Shown here in pieces: positions 18,526-28,900 of a stretch of DNA of 64,000 nucleotides (positions within the stretch are counted from its first letter, which is position 1; every line of letters starts with the position of its first letter). A program made the position numbers and the translations under genes. This DNA is from Owenweeksia sp. GTDB lineage: Bacteria > Bacteroidota > Bacteroidia > Flavobacteriales > Schleiferiaceae. The stretch is taken from assembly GCA_002695025.1 (NCBI GenBank), contig NZNV01000007.1:1-64000 (forward strand). The letters run 5' to 3'. Under the pieces are notes generated by a model, which was given only the letters and a program-made list of their open reading frames with translations, searched no databases and was not told where the DNA came from.

Positions 18526-19224
18526 ATGCATATACCCTTTCTTCAAATTGATCTGGCTGATCCGGATACGGCTACCCAGGAACCCGTGGAACACACGCTT
18601 AGCATCCTGGAGCTTATTACCAGTGGCGGTATCGGTGGGATCATTATCATGAGCGTTCTGTTCATCCTCTCCATCCTTGCGGTCTACATCTTTGTAGAAC
18701 GTTACAACGCACTCAAGCGTGCCAATAAAGTAGATGACAACTTCATCAACCACATCAAGGATCATGTAGCCCATGGGCGCCTGGATGCCGCACGGGCTTT
18801 ATGCCAAAGCCAGGACACTCCTATTGCCCGGATGATCGAAAAAGGTATTTCCCGCATCGGTAAACCTTTAAAAGACATTAATGCCGCCATTGAGAATACC
18901 GGCAAGCTACAGGTCACCAAACTGGAAAAGAATATTCCCACCCTGGCTACAGTAGCTGGTGCGGCCCCCATGATTGGGTTCCTCGGCACGGTGATCGGGA
19001 TGATCCTGGCTTTCCACGAAATGGCCGTGGCCGGTGGACAGATCAACATTGAATTACTGGCCGAAGGCATTTATACAGCCATGACCACTACGGTAGCCGG
19101 TCTGGCGGTAGGTATTGTGGCTTATATTGGTTACAACTACCTGGTTAGCCGTGTGGATAAGGTGGTGTACAAGATGGAAGCCAACGCCATGGAATTTATG
19201 GACCTCCTGAACGAACCCGCTTAA
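18526..19224 (+). CDS. exbB: ExbB/TolQ/MotA-family proton channel
   Basis: Inner-membrane proton channel component that powers TonB-dependent outer-membrane transport. It has 232 residues with one membrane segment near 35-55 and two in the C-terminal half (about 135-165 and 175-200). The conserved APMIGFLGTVIGMI block (about 146-159) and TTTVAGLAVGI are typical of ExbB/TolQ. It heads an exbB-exbD-tonB-folC run with gaps of 1-3 bases. ExbB is preferred over TolQ because a TonB-like gene follows and no tolA, tolB or pal is seen. Confidence 0.92.
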   Translation: MHIPFLQIDLADPDTATQEPVEHTLSILELITSGGIGGIIIMSVLFILSILAVYIFVERYNALKRANKVDDNFINHIKDHVAHGRLDAARALCQSQDTPIARMIEKGISRIGKPLKDINAAIENTGKLQVTKLEKNIPTLATVAGAAPMIGFLGTVIGMILAFHEMAVAGGQINIELLAEGIYTAMTTTVAGLAVGIVAYIGYNYLVSRVDKVVYKMEANAMEFMDLLNEPA

Positions 19225-19225
19225 T

Positions 19226-19618
19226 ATGGATCTGAAACGAAGAAGTAAAGTAAGTGCAGAGTTCAGCATGTCCAGTATGACGGACATTGTGTTCCTGTTG
19301 CTTATTTTCTTTATGCTGGCCTCTACCCTGGTTACCACCAGCGCGCTGGACTTGGTATTGCCCAGCAGCAAGGCCCAAACCGTAAAGCGCAAGGATGTTA
19401 CTGTGAATATTTCTCCGGACCTGCGTTTTTCCGTAGGGAACCAGGTGGTTAGTGAAGCCGAACTGGAGCGTGAAGTGTTGAAGCAGGTACAAGGTAAGGA
19501 AGATGCCGTTCTGATATTACGGGCGGATAAATCGGTGCCTTATGAAAAAGTAGTAGCCGTTATGGACATTGCGTACCGAAACCGCCTGAAGATGATTGCG
19601 GCCACCGACCCAAAATAA
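19226..19618 (+). CDS. exbD: ExbD/TolR-family biopolymer transport protein
   Basis: A 130-residue single-pass inner-membrane partner of ExbB. The membrane helix (about 14-36) contains SMTDIVFLLLIFFML, whose Asp is the conserved proton-carrying residue of ExbD/TolR. The periplasmic domain ends in VMDIAYRNRLKMIAATDP. It starts one base after exbB stops, and tonB follows by 3 bases. Confidence 0.92.
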   Translation: MDLKRRSKVSAEFSMSSMTDIVFLLLIFFMLASTLVTTSALDLVLPSSKAQTVKRKDVTVNISPDLRFSVGNQVVSEAELEREVLKQVQGKEDAVLILRADKSVPYEKVVAVMDIAYRNRLKMIAATDPK

Positions 19619-19621
19619 GCT

Positions 19622-20482
19622 ATGAACGAAGAAACCCAAAATAAAAAGGATAAGCGCAGAGGCCTGATCAGTACAGCTGTATTTCACCTGGCCCTGCTCA
19701 TCATGTTCCTCTTTTTGGGTTTAACCTATTACGAGCCTAAACCCGAAGACGGCATTATCATCAACTTTGGCAACTCAGAGACCGGTCTGGGCAATGAAGC
19801 AGATGGTGCTCAAAGTATAAGCTCAGCTGTTCCTCAGCAGCAACAGCAACAAACTCAGCAGGAAGAGGTGGAAGAAACCGACAATGCTGAGGATCCTGTA
19901 ATGACCCAGGAAAATACTGAGGCCCCTTCGCTGGATACTAAACCCAACAAAACCGAAAAACCCAAAGAACCGGTAAAAACTGAGCCTACTCCCGAAGAGT
20001 TGGAGCGGCAGCGTATTGAAAAGGAAAGACTGGAAAAACAACGTAAACTGGACGAACAGTTCGGCAAAGTATCCAGCTCTAAATCCGGTGGTGAAGGTGT
20101 TACCCAAAGCGGTGGCGACCAAGGAGACCCCAACGGTGACCCCAACAGTCCTAACCGTACCGGAGGAAATTCTGGAGGTGGTGGTGGCAGTGGCAATTAT
20201 ATGCTTGGTAACCGCCAGGCGTTAACCAAGCCCGCTCCCGATCCCTGCCCCAATAACAGCGATGAAGGTCGTGTAGTGGTTAAGATCTACGTAGATCAGC
20301 AAGGGAACGTTACCCGTGCCATCCCCGGAGAAAAAGTTCCCGGTGGTGCAGCCACCACTACTACCAGCAGCTGCCTCTTTGACAAAGCCAAAGGTGCCGC
20401 TATGCGCACCAAATGGCAGGCAGATTCCGATGCTCCCAGCCTCCAGATCGGTTACATCATTTACAACTTCGTTAAGAATTAA
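19622..20482 (+). CDS. tonB: TonB-like energy transducer
   Basis: A 286-residue periplasm-spanning protein. There is a cytosolic basic start, one membrane helix (about 15-37), then a long low-complexity spacer rich in Gln, Glu, Pro and Lys (about 65-145), a Gly/Ser/Asn segment (150-190), and a C-terminal domain with GRVVVKIYVDQQGNV that looks like the TonB C-terminus. The end of the domain is less typical (IGYIIYNFVKN). Its place after exbB and exbD supports energy transduction to TonB-dependent receptors. Its stop overlaps the folC start (TAATG). Confidence 0.85.
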   Translation: MNEETQNKKDKRRGLISTAVFHLALLIMFLFLGLTYYEPKPEDGIIINFGNSETGLGNEADGAQSISSAVPQQQQQQTQQEEVEETDNAEDPVMTQENTEAPSLDTKPNKTEKPKEPVKTEPTPEELERQRIEKERLEKQRKLDEQFGKVSSSKSGGEGVTQSGGDQGDPNGDPNSPNRTGGNSGGGGGSGNYMLGNRQALTKPAPDPCPNNSDEGRVVVKIYVDQQGNVTRAIPGEKVPGGAATTTTSSCLFDKAKGAAMRTKWQADSDAPSLQIGYIIYNFVKN

Positions 20483-21693
20483 TGAACTACCAGGAAACCC
20501 TGGACTGGCTTTTTGCCCAGCTGCCCATGTACCAACGCGTAGGACAGGTGGCCTATAAAGCTGATATGAAGAATACTGAGCAACTGATGGAGTTGCTGGA
20601 TCATCCTGAAACGAGATTCAAAAGCATCCATATAGCCGGCACCAACGGTAAAGGTTCCGTATCCCACATGCTGGCGGCTATCTTTCAAAAAGCCGGCTAT
20701 AAGACCGGGCTTTATACTTCTCCGCACCTGGTGGATTTCCGCGAACGTATCCGCATTAACGGACAAATGATCCCCAAACAAACCGTGGTGGACTTTGTGG
20801 AGCGCCATCAATCCGATTTCACCTCCATAGGGCTCTCCTTCTTTGAAATGACGGTGGGTATGGCCTTCAATTATTTTGCACAGGAAAAGGTAGATATAGC
20901 CATTGTGGAGGTGGGAATGGGCGGCCGCCTGGACAGCACCAACGTGATCACTCCCGAGCTGAGCATTATTACCAACATCAGCCTGGACCACACACAGTTC
21001 CTGGGAAACACCCTGAACCTCATCGCGCGGGAAAAAGCGGGGATCATAAAACCCAATATTCCCGTGGTCATTGGGGAAGCCAACGAAGAAACGCAACCGG
21101 TTTTTGAGGAGATTGCCCGGGAACGAAACGCGCCACTTTATTATGCAAATGCCCCTGATCCGCAATGGTCAAGCGACCTCAACGGACCGTACCAACCTAA
21201 GAATCTAGCCACGGTACAAAAAAGCGTATCCGTTTTGGAAGAAATGGGTTATCCCCTATCGACTCATGCACTATCGGCTCTCCAGGAGGTAAAGCCCTTA
21301 ACCGGCCTGCGCGGACGTTGGGAGACCTTACAGGAAAACCCCAGGGCTATTGCCGATACCGGCCACAATGAAGCCGGGGTTAAAATGGTCATGGAGCAAC
21401 TAGGCAACGAAACCTTTAACCGCTTGCACATTGTATGGGGCATGGTGGGTGATAAAGACAGTTCTTCCATTTTAAAACTGCTGCCCCGGAAGGCTACTTA
21501 TTATTTCTGCAAACCCGATTTACCGCGTGGAAAAGACGCTGCCTTACTTCAACAGGAAAGTTCTGAGCTAGGTCTCCAGGGCGAGGTCTACTCTTCAGTA
21601 CAGGATGCCTATACTGCGGCACTACAGGCTGCAGAGCATAATGATCTGATCTTTGTAGGCGGCAGTACTTTTGTGGTGGCCGAGGTACTGTAA
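20482..21693 (+). CDS. folC: Folylpolyglutamate synthase / dihydrofolate synthase
   Basis: A cytosolic Mur-ligase-like enzyme of folate metabolism, 403 residues. The ATP loop AGTNGKGSVSHM is at 52-63, YTSPHLVDFRERIRING follows, and the FolC block EVGMGGRLDSTNVI is near 138-151. The C-terminal domain contains DTGHNEAG (usually DGAHNP), a mild deviation. It overlaps tonB by one base (TAATG), so translation is coupled, although the functions are unrelated. It ends the run; the next gene is 88 bases away and broken. Confidence 0.93.
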   Translation: MNYQETLDWLFAQLPMYQRVGQVAYKADMKNTEQLMELLDHPETRFKSIHIAGTNGKGSVSHMLAAIFQKAGYKTGLYTSPHLVDFRERIRINGQMIPKQTVVDFVERHQSDFTSIGLSFFEMTVGMAFNYFAQEKVDIAIVEVGMGGRLDSTNVITPELSIITNISLDHTQFLGNTLNLIAREKAGIIKPNIPVVIGEANEETQPVFEEIARERNAPLYYANAPDPQWSSDLNGPYQPKNLATVQKSVSVLEEMGYPLSTHALSALQEVKPLTGLRGRWETLQENPRAIADTGHNEAGVKMVMEQLGNETFNRLHIVWGMVGDKDSSSILKLLPRKATYYFCKPDLPRGKDAALLQQESSELGLQGEVYSSVQDAYTAALQAAEHNDLIFVGGSTFVVAEVL

Positions 21694-21714
21694 TCCTATT
21701 TTTAGTTCTGAAAT

Positions 21715-21784
21715 TTAAGCTCACAGGTTTTTAGCCTCCCTGTGTCCCTCCTTTATGAAGGAGGGAAATTTAAGGTGAGCTTAA
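21715..21784. repeat. Nested palindrome downstream of folC
   Basis: An outer inverted repeat TTAAGCTCAC (21715-21724) / GTGAGCTTAA (21775-21784) encloses a hairpin CCCTCCTT (21746-21753) / AAGGAGGG (21758-21765). The right outer arm overlaps the stop codon of the DUF559 pseudogene. The inner GGAGGG core resembles the palindrome on the other side of the pseudogene. Confidence 0.7.
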
Positions 21785-22143
21785 ACTGAACTCTGGAAAT
21801 TACTCCTGATCGAATCTAAAACCACATCAATTTGTTCAAATACCAGCTTATTCTCAAAACGAAGCACTATAATCCCCATTTCCGCCAAGTAATTATCTCG
21901 GACAGTATCTTTCTCCGCACCGGTTGGGGTAAAGTGCAGAGCTCCATCCAACTCAACCGCTAGTTTTTCAGAAGGACAGTAAAAGTCCAGGATGTAATTT
22001 CCAACACTATGTTGTCTTCTGAATTTACGACCTTCCAGTTACTTGCGTTGGAGGCATCTCCAAAGCGTGGCTTCTGCGGGAGTTAGATTGTTGCGGAGTT
22101 TTCTGCGGGTTTCTTTGAGGTACTTCCGGTTGTATAGAGTCAT
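21781..22143 (-). pseudogene. DUF559 (very-short-patch-repair-like) endonuclease gene with in-frame stop
   Basis: Translating the minus strand from the ATG at 22143 gives a 120-codon DUF559 protein, intact except for codon 35, which is TAA (22041-22039). Before the stop: MTLYNRKYLKETRRKLRNNL and TPAEATLWRCLQRK. After it, in the same frame: LEGRKFRRQHSVGNYILDFY, CPSEKLAVELDGALH and GIIVLRFENKLVF. The family normally has Gln at this point (KQLEGRKFRRQ), so a single CAA-to-TAA change explains it. DUF559 proteins share the restriction-endonuclease-like fold of Vsr, and their role is not settled. Loss looks recent because no other damage is visible. The gene lies between two palindromic repeats. 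Confidence 0.85.
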
Positions 22144-22184
22144 GACTTGTACAAGTTATACAAAATGAGGTTAATACCCGACAC

Positions 22185-22275
22185 GACCTCCCCTGCCCCT
22201 CCTGGGAGGAGGGGAGCTTTAAATAGGTTTACAAAACTGCTCCCCTCTTGCTTGCAGGAGGGGCCTGGGGAGGTC
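22185..22275. repeat. Long imperfect inverted repeat upstream of the DUF559 pseudogene
   Basis: Arms at 22185-22217 and 22239-22275 begin and end with GACCTCCCC...GGGGAGC and its complement, with a 21-base AT-rich centre. Each arm contains its own small dyad (CCCCTCC/GGAGGGG type). No protein is encoded. Such GGAGG-rich palindromes look like non-autonomous repeat units. Confidence 0.7.
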
Positions 22276-22279
22276 CGGA

Positions 22280-22870
22280 TTAATTCCCATAGCCTCGAAA
22301 AGTTAGATTGATACGATCCTGCTGAATAGAATTATCCGGCAGCAAGGCATGGGTATAACGTTCCTGGCAATTTTCACCCATTATCACCAAATCGCCATGG
22401 CATAACTGGAGGTCGTATTGTTGTTCTGGATGTTCAATATTCCGCAAACTAAAAGTGCGCGTAGCACCCAGACTCAGGGAAGGTATACAGGAAGTATCAC
22501 CAAAAGCACGCAGGTCGGAATGGTAATCCACACCGTTACTGCCATCGCGGTAATAAATGCCCACACATACCTGGAACTGCCGCTGGGTTGTTTCTTGCAG
22601 TTGTTGCCTGACGGAATAAAGTTCCGGGAACCAGGCTAAGCGTTCACCGAAAGCTTCCCTTAGCTCATCAGAATCAAATAGCTCAGGGTCCGTGAACATA
22701 GTTTTAGGGGTATCCAGGGTATGTATTTCACCACCAGGCAATACCATCTCCTGCTTGTGCAGGCATAGCTTTTCTTTTAGCAAGCGGTAAAGGCGGTCTG
22801 CTTGTTCCTTATTCAAGAAATCTGGTATAAGCCGCACTTCACAATCGTTGGGGAGCTTGGTTTGGTCCAT
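22280..22870 (-). CDS. AlkB-like 2-oxoglutarate/Fe(II) dioxygenase
   Basis: A 196-residue member of the AlkB family, which oxidatively removes alkyl groups from DNA or RNA bases. Iron ligands H117 and D119 (YHSDL) and H174 are present. The 2-oxoglutarate-binding arginines are in RINLTFRGYG (R186, R192), and the SLGATRTFSLR strand block fits AlkB. It is 5 bases from the palindrome at 22185-22275 and follows the terminator of the large phosphatase gene, so it needs its own promoter. The substrate is not predictable from sequence. Confidence 0.88.
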   Translation of the reverse strand: MDQTKLPNDCEVRLIPDFLNKEQADRLYRLLKEKLCLHKQEMVLPGGEIHTLDTPKTMFTDPELFDSDELREAFGERLAWFPELYSVRQQLQETTQRQFQVCVGIYYRDGSNGVDYHSDLRAFGDTSCIPSLSLGATRTFSLRNIEHPEQQYDLQLCHGDLVIMGENCQERYTHALLPDNSIQQDRINLTFRGYGN

Positions 22871-22906
22871 CTCACTAAAATAGGAAAGAAGGCATCATAC
22901 TCACCT

Positions 22907-22941
22907 AAAAAAAGAAAGCCGGTGCATTAATGCACCGGCTT
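22907..22941 (-). terminator. Intrinsic terminator of the PhoD-PhoX gene
   Basis: A perfect dyad with arms AAGCCGGTGCA and TGCACCGGCTT around TTAA (22916-22941), followed on the minus strand by TTTCTTTTTTT (22915-22907... reading down). It stands 25 bases after the stop at 22966. Confidence 0.9.
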
Positions 22942-22965
22942 GATAACACAAATTGAAAGAGAAAC

Positions 22966-25900
22966 TTATTTCACAAACTGGATAACATGGCGACTGCTCA
23001 GGTCATTCACCCGAATGCGTACAATAACGGATTGACTTCCGTTGATTACGTTATTCAGGTCAAAGATCCATTGCTGCTTGCCACCAGTGGCTTTCTCATT
23101 AACCAGTTCAGCCAGCTTGCGGGCGCCCAGGTCAAAGAGTTCCACTTCTACATCTTCACCTCCCAGCAAGTCCAGTTGCAGGGTTATGCGGCCAGAAGTA
23201 GGATTCGGATAGATACTCACCTTATCGGAAAGCGCATTTTCCAACAATGAAGTATTGTCAATAACCTCGATGTAAGCCACTTTGGTCTCCGGCAAACTGC
23301 TACCGGTAGCATTGGCAGTGATCAGGGTTACATCGTAAAAACCAGCCGCATTATAGGTAATGGTAGGCGTGGTATCATTGGACACCGAAGGTGTACCTCC
23401 GCTGAATACCCAGTTCCAGGTAGTTGGATTATTGGTACTCAGATCCGTAAAGGTTACCGAATCCCCTATCACTATCTGAGTAACATTCGCCACAAAATCC
23501 GCTACCGGAGCAGGTTCCACTACCGTGATGTACTGCGTTTTGGTAAGTGGAGTACTTCCACCAGCACGGTTGTAGGCCTCCAGGCTTACATCATACACAC
23601 CAGCGGTATTATAGGTTACCACTGGAGCAGCTGCGTCTGAATTGGTAGGGCTACCACCGTTAAATGTCCAGTACAAACTATCCGGACTGTTGGTGCTGAG
23701 ATCCGTAAAGCTTACAGTATTACCCGCAATAACATTGGTCACATTTGCCGTGAAGTCCGCCACTGGCGCAGGAGCAATTACCTCCATATACTGGGTTTTG
23801 GTCACCGGTACGCTGGCTCCCGCCTGGTTGTAGGCAATCAGGGTTACATCGTAAAAACCGGTTGTGCTATAGGTTACCGTTGGGCTCATAGCGCTGGAAA
23901 CGGCCGGGCTACCACCGGTAAACACCCAGAACAAGCTATCGGGACTGTGTGTACTCAGATCGGTAAAGAAAGTAGATGATCCTGCTACCACTACGGTAGT
24001 ATCGGCTTCAAAATCTGCAACCGGAGCAGGCTCTATTACTTCGATATACTGCGTTTTGGTGAGCGGAGTTCCGGCACCGGCACGGTTATAGGCCTCCAGG
24101 CTTACATCATATATACCAGGGGTATTATACGTAACGGAAGGCGAAAGCGCATCGGAATTGGCAGGACTACCCCCACTGAACGTCCAGTACAGGCTATCCG
24201 GGCTGTAAGTACTCAGATCGGTAAATGTGGCACTGTTTCCCTGTATCAGCAAGGTATTATCAGCACTAAAGTCAATGACCGGAGCGGGTTCAATTACTTC
24301 AATGTACTGCGTGTAAACTGCCGTATCCTTACCGGCAGAGTTGGCCACCGCCAGCTCCGTGGTATAGAAGCCCGGAGTGTTATAGGTAACCGTTTCATTC
24401 TTATTAGTGGATACAGCCGGTACCCCTCCGTTAAACACCCAGTTACGGGTGGCAGGATAGTTAAGGCTGGTATCCGAATAAGCTACACTGTTTCCTTGTA
24501 CCACCACGGTAGTGTCGGCTTCAAAACCGGCCACTGGAGCCTGGGCTCCCAACCACTTCTCACGTGAGAATACTACGGTAGCCGAAGCATTAAAGGTTAC
24601 GTTAGCACCGGTGGCATCCATCTGCGGGTTGTTGGAACTGCTGGGATGCTGTACGCTGAAGAAACCGAAACGATGATCCGGTGAGAACGTAAGACCGGTA
24701 GGTTCAGAGCCGGCCGGCATGGAGGCAAAGAGTTCAACCTTGGGTGAAGCCTGGCTGTGGTCCGGACGAACTACCCAAATGTAGTTGTTACCACCATCCT
24801 GCAATACCCAAAGGTTACCCTGATCATCAAAGGCCAGGTTGTCATTACCACTACCCCAAGGCTCGGTAAAGATACCCTGGTCGGTATTGAGGATATAGGA
24901 AGTACCTCCCACAAAGGTTTCAAAATTGCTCACATTAGCACCGTTATCCGTAAAGCGGAATACGCGGTTACGGCCCTTGGCTGTGAAATAGATCTTACCA
25001 TCCAAAGGACTGATCTCCACGTCTTCCACACCGTTGAAGTTGGTACCGCCCAGTGAGGCCGCAACGCTGTTCAGGTTGTTGCAATCCGTTTGGGTGGTAT
25101 TGGGTACCTGTACCCAGCTTCCGGTAGTAGAACCCGGCTCATTATTGGAGAAAGGCTGATCCAGCTTAAGCACATACACGCTGCCTGAGCTCAGGTCTCC
25201 AGGTGTATTGGCTACGAACTTGTACACACAGTGGGTACCTCCGTCCTCACCATAATAGGCGGTTACGTTGTCATGGGACACTACCACGTTCTCATGGTTC
25301 ATACGACCCATAGCCCAAAGCTTATCCGAGTTTCCGTCACCATCGTAATCCACTACTTTAGAAGTTACCGGGTCAATTTCCACTAACCAGCCCACATCCT
25401 GGTAACCATCCAGGTTCAGATCACCACCATTGGTGCTTTCTTCGGCCGTGATCACCGTTCCCCAGGGGGTAATACCACCGGAACAGTTACGCGTAGTAGT
25501 TACCAGGGAAGTTGTGAAGAAGTCCACGGCCTGTGAAGTATCCACCGTCCACAGGCGAGCGCTGTCGCTATAGCTGATGTCCAGCATGGATACACCACCA
25601 GGCGTATTCTCATGGTTTACGGAAAGATGTCCGAGTTCACTGCTACCGTTGATAGGTAAATAGGCGGTAAAGTCATGGTTACCGTTAACCACACCACCGC
25701 CTTTGGTGTAAAGGTCGCCCTGCTTGAAGATCATCTGGAATTTATGTGTTCCCTGTGGGATCAGCATATTTCCGGTTTGACCGGTAGGAGCGATAGACTG
25801 GAAACAGGCAATATGCTCAGCATTACCATTGGCGCAACCCAGGGCAGGAGAATTGATCACCGGGGCATCTTCAATATACATATCAAATACAAGGTCAGAG

Positions 25901-28900
25901 CTGGTATTATCCCGCTGGTGCAGTTCCACCGCAACCTGGTTACGGCCTTGCCTGAATACGGAACGGTGGAATTTGTACGTATAGAAAGTGGTTTCATCAC
26001 CACCACCTACCGTGCTGGCAGCATGGGTTTGATAGTCGATAGCCCCGGCTGGCATATTGGAACGGAAAAGTTCAGTACCGTTCAGATACACCACGGCACC
26101 ATCATCCCTGCGCAAACCAAACAATACGGTGTCTCCGGTTGCATTGGTATCGATGAGAATATCCCTGCGGAGGTAAGTAGTGATGTATTTGTTATTGGCG
26201 TCACTTCCGTACGACAAGGTAGTTGTAACCGGGTCACCGTAACCTAAAGGTGCGTTACCCAATCCCCAGCTATAGTCATTATAAAGAGTATCCTTCCATG
26301 CCACAGCATCCAGGTCACTGCCATTATCCAGGTAATGCCATTGCTCACCTTGTGCCATGGGATACGAAGCTGGTGCCAGCGGAGGATCGGTGGCCAGTAC
26401 TTCCATATCAAAACTCAGATCGGAGCTGTTGGCTGAAACCTGATGCAACTCTACGGCAATTACGTTCTCACCGGTTTGCAGCATGGGTCCTACGCGGGTC
26501 TCAAAGTATGTGGTTTCATCACCGCCTCCCACTGCCGTGGAAGCAAAAGTGTTAAACCCGATTGATCCGGAAGGCATATTCTGGCGGAAAGCCTCGGTGC
26601 CATTCACATAAACCACCACACCGTCATCGCGCATTACGCGGAAGATGAGTGAGTCATACTTAGAGGCATCATCCACATCAAAAATGTGGCGCAGGTAATG
26701 CGTAGTGTATTTGTTATTGGCATCCGCACCGTAATCCAAAGTGGTTACATCATTGCCATTTCCATAACCGAAGATGGCATCTCCGTAAGCCCAGGCACTG
26801 TCATTATAGCTCAACGATGTCCAGCTGGTGGCACTGAGATCAGTAGCCGTGGTATCGTATTTCCAGCTACCTCCTTTGGCGATAGGGAAAGTTCCGTTGT
26901 AATACCTTTCGGGTTTTATGTAACTTACCACAAGCCTGGCGGCTTTGGCCGGATCACTTTCATAGGAACGGGCGGTGCGTTTGCCGGTATTTCCGGAATA
27001 GCCGCTTATGCCCAATTGAGCAGGATCAGCCATCATGAAAAGCATGGCATTACCATCTTTCCAGTTGGGTTTATTCACCAGGTAGCTTACAAAAGCACTT
27101 ACATCAGGAGTGCGCTGGGCAGGTGTGGCATCATCAATAGTAGTAAAGGGTGACACGTTCCAGATCAGGGTATCACCCAGGTAGGGCGTGCGGTGGTAGA
27201 TGTCAAAGTCGAAACCGCTCATGGTAAGAGGGTCGTCCTGATCTTCCACTCCGATCAGCACATCCACATTACCACCGGTAGTCACTTCATCAACCGTAAA
27301 CTGGATATAAGCGCTGTTAATTACTGACCCCTGGGGAATGGTGATGTTGTCAAACCTCAAACCGATCAATTGCTCTGAACTGCCATCGGTGGTCAGCTCC
27401 AGATCTGAACTGTTCAGGTACATGGTACCGGCAGATACGTCCTGCTCAGCATCGTCATTACCAGCCAGAACGGGGAAAGCGTTGGTTACCGGAACTGCAC
27501 CGGTATCTACTCTCCAGGCGAGGCTGTACAAGGCCGAATCCAGGGTAAGCTGGTCAAAGCTCACTATATCGCCAATGGCCGAACCTTCGGCTTCAAAAGT
27601 GAAGCTTCCGGTTACATCACCCTTCAGCAGGAAAAAGGAGTTCACGTCCTGGGTAATGGAATCGGGATCATTGAAGAGTTTGGAAAGGTCAACCTCCACG
27701 GTTTGTGGGGTATTCAATGAACGCGGATCTACTAACCATGCTCCTCCCAGGTAGAATGTATCCTGACTACCCACCAGTTGACTGATCACTTTTGACCATT
27801 CACGTCCTACCACAATATTAGCATAGTCAGCAGCAGGTTTATTAGCCAAAGCAAAGCCATTGGCTCCATCCAGGTGAGTACTCCAGCTACCCGCAATCTT
27901 GCTGTTATAGGGCCCTGCAAAGTCAAAACGTACAGGATCTGTAGCCGGAATCAGTTCAGCATTAGAACCCGTGGGAATACTGTCAGCAAGGGCTCCGGTA
28001 TTGAAGTAATATCCGTGGTGTGATTCATTAAAACTGTAGTTGATCTTAAGGCTGGTATCCGTAGAATTACTCATTTCCTGATACATACCATTGCGGATCT
28101 CCTCACCTGTTCTGATTTGGTTCCAGATACGGAACTCATCAAAATCCACCTTATTTACCACATCGGAACTGAAGTAAACACTTCCTCCTAATTTCAGATC
28201 GTGAGGCGTAGAATAGTAATCACCAAATGGGGCACTTCCCATTTTAACACCATTTATGTACAGAGCAATGCTGTCATTTGGAGTGGATGTAACGGCAAGG
28301 TGATTCCACTCTCCCTGATTAAAGGTAGTGGTAGAAGGTACCACCGTCCATCCGCTGGCTGCACCAAAAGTGGCGGTAATGGTTCCGTTTCCGGGGAATT
28401 CCAGAGAAACCCCATAACCATGGTTTCCACCCTGCGCATTGGAGATAAGCTTCTGGTAGCTTCCTACCGATTGATTTAACTTAAACCAGGTCTCCATTGT
28501 AAATGAACCGTTGAAAAGAGGGTCTATCTGAGACTGTGGAATCAGTACATTATGCCCATTGCTCAAGGAAAGGGCTCCCCCAAACAGGTCAAGTGCCTTA
28601 TTTACATCGGCCTTCCAGGCCAGATAATGCACGCCAAAGCTTAAGGGAACATCATCAAAAGAAACAACATTCGCCACAGCGTTACCGCTGGCAATGATCT
28701 CGAATGTGCTTTGCGGATCGCCTTTTACCAGGTAGAATTCCTCTGCAAAGCGGCTCAATGAATCCGCATCGGTAACCACTCGGGTAAGATCGATCTCAAG
28801 GTCTGCCGTATCCAGGTTCATCTGGTTGATCAGCCAGCCACCGGATACATACATGGTATCGGTAGTTCCCACCAGATCCAGTATACGGGTAGCAGGTGCC

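Noticed and set aside
23280-24540. Periodic DNA similarity of about 255 bases, at first sight like a repeat array or CRISPR
   Set aside because: The period is explained by five coding PKD domains; no short identical repeats with unique spacers exist here or elsewhere in the window.
25675-26555. Plus-strand frames opposite the two jelly-roll units
   Set aside because: Shadows of the giant phosphatase gene, similar to one another only because the jelly-roll units are duplicated.
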